64,000 bases of DNA. Source: Limnephilus marmoratus. Its lineage: Eukaryota; Arthropoda; Insecta; Trichoptera; Limnephilidae. Under the pieces are notes generated by a model. It did not search any database. It was not told the origin of the DNA and was given only the letters and a program-made list of their open reading frames with translations. The translations under genes and the position numbers were made by a program. Below are positions 57,653 to 64,000 of the stretch, in pieces (the first letter of the stretch is position 1; the number at the start of each line of letters is the position of its first letter). Where the stretch lies: NCBI GenBank assembly GCA_917880885.1, contig OU862910.1, forward strand, positions 22,642,710 to 22,706,709, written 5' to 3'.

Positions 57653-60600
57653 GTGAGTTATATTACACTACCTCCTGCTGGAGAATTTATTGCCAGCTTT
57701 TTTCTTTGACTGTCTCTCCTTTTGTTTAAATTTAAATGTGATCTTACGATCTACATTTAATTCCCATTATAATCAAGTTTAAACATTAACACAATGCAAT
57801 GTTTAACTCGTATTCATTCCGCACATACATATATCAGCTTCCCATATTTGGTAAACTGGCTATTCAGTATGTTGCCACCTTTGTACATAGACAACTACTT
57901 TATTGCTAGCTCTTTTCGGTATTTATGGAAAACTATCGTTGCTAATTTTGGAACACACCATTGCGAGCGTTATTTGTTGTTAGTAAAACAAAACGGTCAC
58001 ATATTCCATCCATGCCCTTTAAACTTTCCCAGATCGTTCTCGCCTATGTTTTGCGTCCTCTGTTATTTATTACTAGCTAATGAATCGAAGACAGTCTGCA
58101 TAGATCCAATAAGAACCTATGCCATAATAGGCCCAGTGTGCTATCACCAATGATTCAAATTATTTCTTTGACAGTAGTCCAGTCCCTTCAGCGGGGTTGT
58201 CTTTGTGTGTTTGGCCAAAATTCTCAGTTCCACGAGACATTTTCATTTAAACGTTCTTCCTATCAAGGCGGGACCTTGGCACCATTTTAAACTACGTTTC
58301 TTCATGGTATTCCAATGTCCAATAGCTATGGAAGTTTTCCACTAACAATACATTTATTCATTTGTCTACGTTGGCAGTGTCCTGTTCATAGTCCCATCCC
58401 TCAGTGAATTTATATCCATAAAAAGTAGTTGGTTCGTTCGTTCACGTTTTGGACCGTTTACCATTGAATTGTCCCTTGTTTTCCAGCGTCCTATTTAAAA
58501 AACGCTTTAGTCGCCAGTCGGAATAGACCTAGAGTACCTACTCTTTAACCACGAATGATACTTGTTGCCTAGAAGGGCACAATAAATTTCGATGGCGTGC
58601 CCATTTTCTATTTTAACTCACGCGTAGAAAGAATGTAGCCAACCGATTACAAGATAACAAAATAGCGAACTGTGTCGGTGTATGTACAAGTTTTTACATC
58701 GTTGTTCAATACCAGCTATGGGACACAGAACACTGGGCGCGGGAAACGCAAAAGGTAACACTCGCCGCGCTAACGTACATCTCTATGGCAAGGCTTTCAA
58801 TCTTCTTGCCTTAAATAGAAAATACATTAAAATCTACTTTGCGCGCGGTCCTTTACATCGAAAGCTGGGTTTTTGTTGGAAATTTGCCTGTTTACTTCGT
58901 CTGGCCTTCACGGCGCGCGGCGATGGGAAGTACGTATTGTTGGAACTTTTATACCTGTGTTTTGTAGCGCATTGAAGTACTACACGTCCGCGAATTGTTT
59001 AACATCCAGCTGCAGTTCTTCAGATAGTTGGCCTATTGGAGATCAGCCTTCAATGAATAATTGCATTTTAAAATATTTAAATTAGTGTGTCTAGGGATAT
59101 AATACCTACATCGTGGTATGAAACTTACAGTGACTAACCGGATTTCAAATCCTAAAACCACAGATTTAATACCTTACATAAACATTAATTTTAAAAAACA
59201 GTTTTTATATTTTTTTCGTTTTAAAGTTTTATACGTGGCTGAAATTGGAAATTTCCTCGTGAGCTATAAATTACAGACACTCTTCCAATTTCATATCGTC
59301 AGTGTTCACCATTAGAAATTTTTTAGAAAGACACAAATAAATCTTCTGCTTCTGATTTTTATTTTCTTCAGTAGGATGATGTTTTTAGACAAATGAAAAA
59401 AAACTCACGAGATGCATGGATACGAAACAAGAAATACTAACAGTAATATTAATTAAATTTGACAGATTAAAATCAAGCAAACAGAAATCGCTCCTGCACC
59501 AGGCCGTCCAAAAAAAGAAAAAAAATAAAAGAAATAAGGAAAGATGCCTGCCACAATCATTAATTATATTTATTTTGTAGTTGAATGTAGATAATTTAAT
59601 ATTAATTGAAACGTTTGCTAAATGTATAATTCGACAAGTTAATTTTTCAATATTTTTTTCATTTGGTTAAATTTTACGGCTAACATATTTTATTTGATAA
59701 CATGCACCGTTGATAAAATATTAATCATTACCTTATTTTCCGGGTGAGCATTACATATTACCATATTAGCATTTTATAAAATTGAACAAAATATTTAATC
59801 ATCAATATTGCATTCGGTGCGTCTTTTGTGTGATTTAACGAACAAACGATCTAATCGATTAAGGCGGTTGAATCCTAAAGATTGCACGAATAAAAATGGC
59901 AGAGACCAATCAAGTTTAATTAAATTTCCTTTGGGCATCTAACCGAGAAACCGCAGCCATTGAAAAGGCATCAATCAATGACGCTGGTCATCAATCTATA
60001 AGTCTTTAATGCAGCATCCGTTGAATGTAAGGCAGTGGGTCGCTAAGGCAGGCGATTAAAGTTAACTGAACGATTCGTGTATTTATAACCGGTCATTCGT
60101 GTCTAGTACTACGGAGGGTCGGCGTAGAGTCTACCTATAAAGATGGCTAAGACGTACGCAGACAGAATGTACATCTTATCCCTACCTTGTACCGCCAAGG
60201 AGCAATTACATGTGTAGACATTTCTTCTGATGTCAGGGTTGTACTCCGTCTCGTTTTCTGACACGCATCCTAAATGCTTTCATTTTATTTAAAGTTTCTT
60301 TTTTATATAATAATCATTAAAACCATATTAAGATAATCATTTTTATGCATTAGAAAGAAGACTTAGCATTAGAAACACCTGCAAAAATAATCAGTAATTA
60401 ATTAAAAGTTTTTTGCTGCACATTCATAATTTCAACTAACGCCATTTGATAAGTAATCCGGGTCAATTACAGCCACTTATATCAATTAGTGTTAAAACAA
60501 GTTGTTTTCGCAAAACAAATTAAAAATCTGCTTCCTCTTCTCGCTGGGCTCCTATATGAATTGTTACAGTGTAAACCTGTTAACAACAGATTTTGTGTTA

Positions 60601-63479
60601 GACCTTTTTTTTTAATTTTCTTTATTGATTTTGTTTGTTACAGGTTTGTTTTACATGGTTTTTCGACTACCAAGTTAGGCAAATGCCCGTATTATGGTAG
60701 TCGAGATAACTAACTAAACCACTCTTAGAGATACTCCAACAATAAGGTTCACTGTCTGCCAGCATTTCTTTTCCAAGAATCTTTCCTGCACTACAAGCTC
60801 AAGCATTTCATACCTACATATTTTCTATTTAATACTACTCCATTAGAAATCACATTGAAAGCAGACAATATGTTAACGAATGTTTCATAAACTCACCATG
60901 CACGATCTTTATAAATACTTGCAAAGTAGTAAAATATATTGGTGTAATTTACGATAGCAAAATACGAAGAACGTTGAAAAAATGCATCAAATTTAGTTCC
61001 CTTGCCATAAAATCATCTTTATAGACGTTTTTAGATAACAGGACAGTAGGTATAAGACATGTTCAAAATCTATTCTAGCATCATGATACATAGTAAGAAG
61101 GAATCTGTGCTGTAACTCCTCAGTTACGCCCTTAGACACACACTGGTGAAAGAAAGGTCACTTCCAAAACTAGTAGAACTATGAATTAAAACTAGCAATT
61201 AAAAACTCGCTTCGCAGGTTTTTGCTGCTAGGCCGTGAGGGCGGCTTTTGCTTCGGCTTCGCCCATTTTGAGTATTGGTTACCATTTTATAAATCCGATA
61301 GGAACTGGTTCCAAAAATAGATCCAGTCCCACCTAATCACCGGGACAAAGTAGCCGCGACAGGCAATGACGTCATATATAATATATAGACGCGTGGTTAT
61401 TTATTCCCAACTGCCATTTACAATAATAATCATATTGTCCATATCCGGAGAGACTCACGAAATTGCAAATCGAGTAGTACTTACGCCTGCCAGTGGATGC
61501 TCCTCATTCCAGTTGTTAACGTAAGTGGCGCCATCTTTTGGGGTTACTTCTATTACAAAAATAGTATTTTTCCACGTACGTAAACGGTTTTGTGTAAGGC
61601 GTGGCATCAGAAGTTCAACCGTACAGTCTCTAGTCTATTAATACTGTATGCAAAATGACATAATAAAAAATAAAACAAAATGCAGCACATTTTCAGTGTA
61701 GGTACCTAATATGCCTAAAAAAACAATCTACAATAAGTAAGTACCCATTACCCTTTCTCTTCGTCGTGTATCACACGAATCCTGACATCATCAGATGTCT
61801 GAACAAATTTCACATGTTCGAGGAATGCGCTGAAAAGGCTCGAGCATTGTCACCCATGGTGTCGCGCAGGAGTATGTAAATCCCATGCTCGGAATGTTAA
61901 CACTCGTAAATAGCAATTCAAATGCTGATCACCATAATTTATGGCAAATAAATTGCTCGGTTCACACGTGAGGTTGGTATTCGATTTCTACCAGAACAGA
62001 ATTGTACCAGATACAGATACTGTTTGTATTCTAATATCTCAATTAATATGATTGTAATTTACGGGTATTAGTTTGTAGCACACGGAAATGAGTTCGAAAT
62101 AAAAGGTTCCTGTATGTCCAAGCATTATTTATAAGTCGTATTCATTAGTTGTTGCAAATTGATCAATTAACCATTCTTACACTTTAATTAATTTTAAATA
62201 CATAAATATTTTATCATGATTAGGTAAATTTGCACAATGTTAACACACTATGTTAGCCAGAGTAATTTTATTATCTACAATATTAAGATACCTAATAATG
62301 TTTCCTATTTAGATATTCTTACGAGTTATTTTAATGGTAAATAACTCACATCCCTATGAAGGGTATACCAGAAGGATTTTAACTAGCCAGATTTCAACCT
62401 AGGAGATGTCATTTTGCTGTATAAAGATTTTTTTTTTTTTCAATTAAAAAAAATATATTTTTTTCCATTACACGCCGCAACTGAGCAGTTGAGTGCAGCC
62501 AGCGCAAGTCACGTGATTCTCACTTCGTCTCGTTCTAGCAGCATGGTAACGGTGGAGAGAGAGCGCATTTCACGTGATCCCCTTGCCACGCGTTTGATCA
62601 GTGGTGACGTGTGAAACATACTTTCGAGTTTTTAATTTTTAAAAATATCGTTGGAATCAAAATGACTTCCACGTTTTTTACTCTAAATATGTTCAGGAAT
62701 CGCTGTGTTGCAAATATGTTCAGAAAAATCTATGGAGTACAACCTGTATATCTATAAACATAATAATATAAAGCTAAGGTTAAGTTAAGTTATCCATTAA
62801 GGGCAACGACTCCGCGGCCCTTTTCATGCAAAATTTTATTTTAATTAGTGACCAAAATAACCAACCAAACTGAAACATTATTTTTTAATCAAAAGGCATA
62901 GTTAAAATCTTGTACGCATATGTGCTACTTTATTTATTTTGTATCTCGTATACTAATATTACTTTTTCTATAAACTTCTTTCTCAAATAGGCAATAAAAA
63001 ATTTAAAAATACGAAGTTATCCGATTTTAATGTCTATTCTCCGATCGGTTTCACAATCCTAGCAAGAACGTAAATTTGCATTACAGAACACTTGCCATAA
63101 TTAATACCAACTTGCATATCGAGTACCAACTTGTTCGTTCACTTTCATTTTCATACCACTCGATATTGCTTGAAGCTCGAACCGTGTAGACGCAAATACA
63201 CTATTTTCTTAAATATCAATTCAATCTTGATTTCAGGTAAAATGAGATAATTTCAACGAAGATAATATTATACTCGTGGTTACAATTTACATGTTATTTG
63301 ATTAGAAAACAGTACAAAACCAATGGAATTTACTGCACAATGGCAAACGAAAGATGTGCCAATTATTTGCTCAGTTGCCAGTTGTGAATGAAGCGAAAAT
63401 GAATACAATCCGTTTATGAGAACATGTTTTTAATTTTTTTTACAAGTTAATACATTTTTCAATGCCTATTATTTTTCTC
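57653..63479. other. Unassigned 3' region; downstream Expansion exon not identified
   Basis: The GTGAGT donor at 57653 opens a phase-1 intron, so coding sequence should continue beyond. No conserved exon was recognised. One AG at 58485-58486 would add about 20 codons to a stop at 58546, as a weak candidate. Open frames here (57794-58153, 58682-58975) carry no domain. CACGTGA words recur near 62510 and 62572. Confidence 0.5.
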
Positions 63480-63938
63480 TTAGACCCGCTATAATGTGTG
63501 GCTCCGAATGCTGGAATACAACTCATACTCTAGGCAACTCGAAACAGCAGAAAAGCGAGTGCCTAGACGGTCGTCAGGAGTATCACTAAACGATCGGATG
63601 AAAAGTTCAAGCATTCGTGGTAGCCTGGGTGTCACCGACATAAACAGTAAGCTAGAGGAATAACAATTGAAATGGTATGGGACATAAGACGGAGACCATC
63701 AGACCACACTGTGAAGCAACCAATGTCTATACAGTTATCCAGAGGAAGACCAAAGAACTCCTGGTTCACTCAATGCTTCGAAATATTACAGAGAATCGGC
63801 CTGAATGAAAGCGATACCCAGAACCGAAGAAGAAATGGCCTAAGAACGAGAAGAGCCGACCACAATAGCCTACCTAGGCAATGGTTGGGACAGTGCAAGG
63901 AAGAAGATTTTTACCATTTTCGGTGTGTGCATACGTAG
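63480..63938 (+). mobile_element. LINE C-terminal fragment with frame breaks
   Basis: Conceptual pieces read RYNVWLRMLEYNSYSRQLET, AEKRVPRRSSGVSLNDRMKS and SSIRGSLGVTDINSKLEE, a stop, then QLKWYG, a frameshift, IRRRPSDHTVKQPMSIQLSR, GRPKNSWFTQCFEILQRIGL and TRRADHNSLPRQWLGQCKEE. L-K-W-Y-G-H-x-R-R-R and G-R-P-x-x-S-W are typical of the LINE C-terminus. The minus-strand fragment at 28085-28270 is the same family. Confidence 0.78.
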
Positions 63939-64000
63939 TGGAATGTTTTGTTTAAAATTTGGAAACAAACTTGAAAAAAAACGAGGCAATTGCAAATTGC

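Noticed and set aside
57794..58153. 119-codon open frame after exon 5
   Set aside because: No domain recognised and no phase-compatible link to exon 5; AT-rich composition unlike the real exons.

Overview
The window is animal nuclear DNA, most likely from an insect. It is AT-rich, has kilobase-scale introns with GT/AG borders, no operon-like gene packing, and is dense in LINE tails, tRNA-headed SINEs, MITEs, fold-back elements and Helitrons. TTAGG-type motifs inside two fold-back elements and the LINE tail types fit insects. I could not settle the order; Lepidoptera and Hemiptera are both possible.

One host gene is clearly supported, on the + strand. Five exons (29742-29814, 30204-30371, 37024-37222, 50610-50866, 57565-57652) join in a consistent reading frame into about 261 residues. 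Exons 1-3 form the second half of an MH2 (Smad C-terminal) domain: the H-I-G-x-G-V segment, then a V-Y-V-K-S strand, F-V-K, and a C-P-I-W-V-L-I-I strand. Exons 4-5 encode a polar Gly/Ser-rich tail with a PKLPPR SH3-ligand-like motif. MH2 proteins with a long tail instead of a terminal SSxS are the insect Expansion/Rebuff type, which controls tracheal tube size in Drosophila. The exons encoding the start of the protein and of the MH2 domain are not recognised in the window. The coding sequence continues beyond 57652 (phase 1), and no convincing last exon was found.

Everything else is introns or flanking DNA shaped by transposons. 0-13 kb: a tRNA-headed SINE, a second SINE-like family, a 264-bp MITE with four poly-C tracts, a SINE-like repeat split by a nested LINE, a fold-back element carrying a tRNA-like core, LINE tails, and a TTAGG-bearing fold-back. 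13-24 kb: mostly unassigned AT-rich DNA with old tandem duplications, a Helitron with a G-rich core, and a SINE-like element. 24-29 kb: the longest LINE piece (reverse transcriptase with FADD) and two more LINE tails. 29.7-57.6 kb: the Expansion-like exons. Intron 2 holds four self-complementary elements and a pogo/Tigger-like element with C2H2 zinc-finger sequence. Intron 3 holds SINEs, Helitron pieces, LINE tails, a perfect 86-bp palindrome and a TTAGG fold-back. Intron 4 holds a 9-bp minisatellite. 57.7-64 kb: mostly unassigned DNA ending in a LINE tail.

The observations most worth following are: (i) zinc-finger coding sequence inside a pogo-like element 174 bp upstream of an Expansion exon; (ii) a SINE-like family sharing its 3' hairpin and tail with a LINE in the same window; (iii) a tRNA-like core with an exact B box inside a fold-back element; (iv) the perfect 86-bp palindrome; (v) inverted copies of an unclassified repeat flanking exons 1-3.
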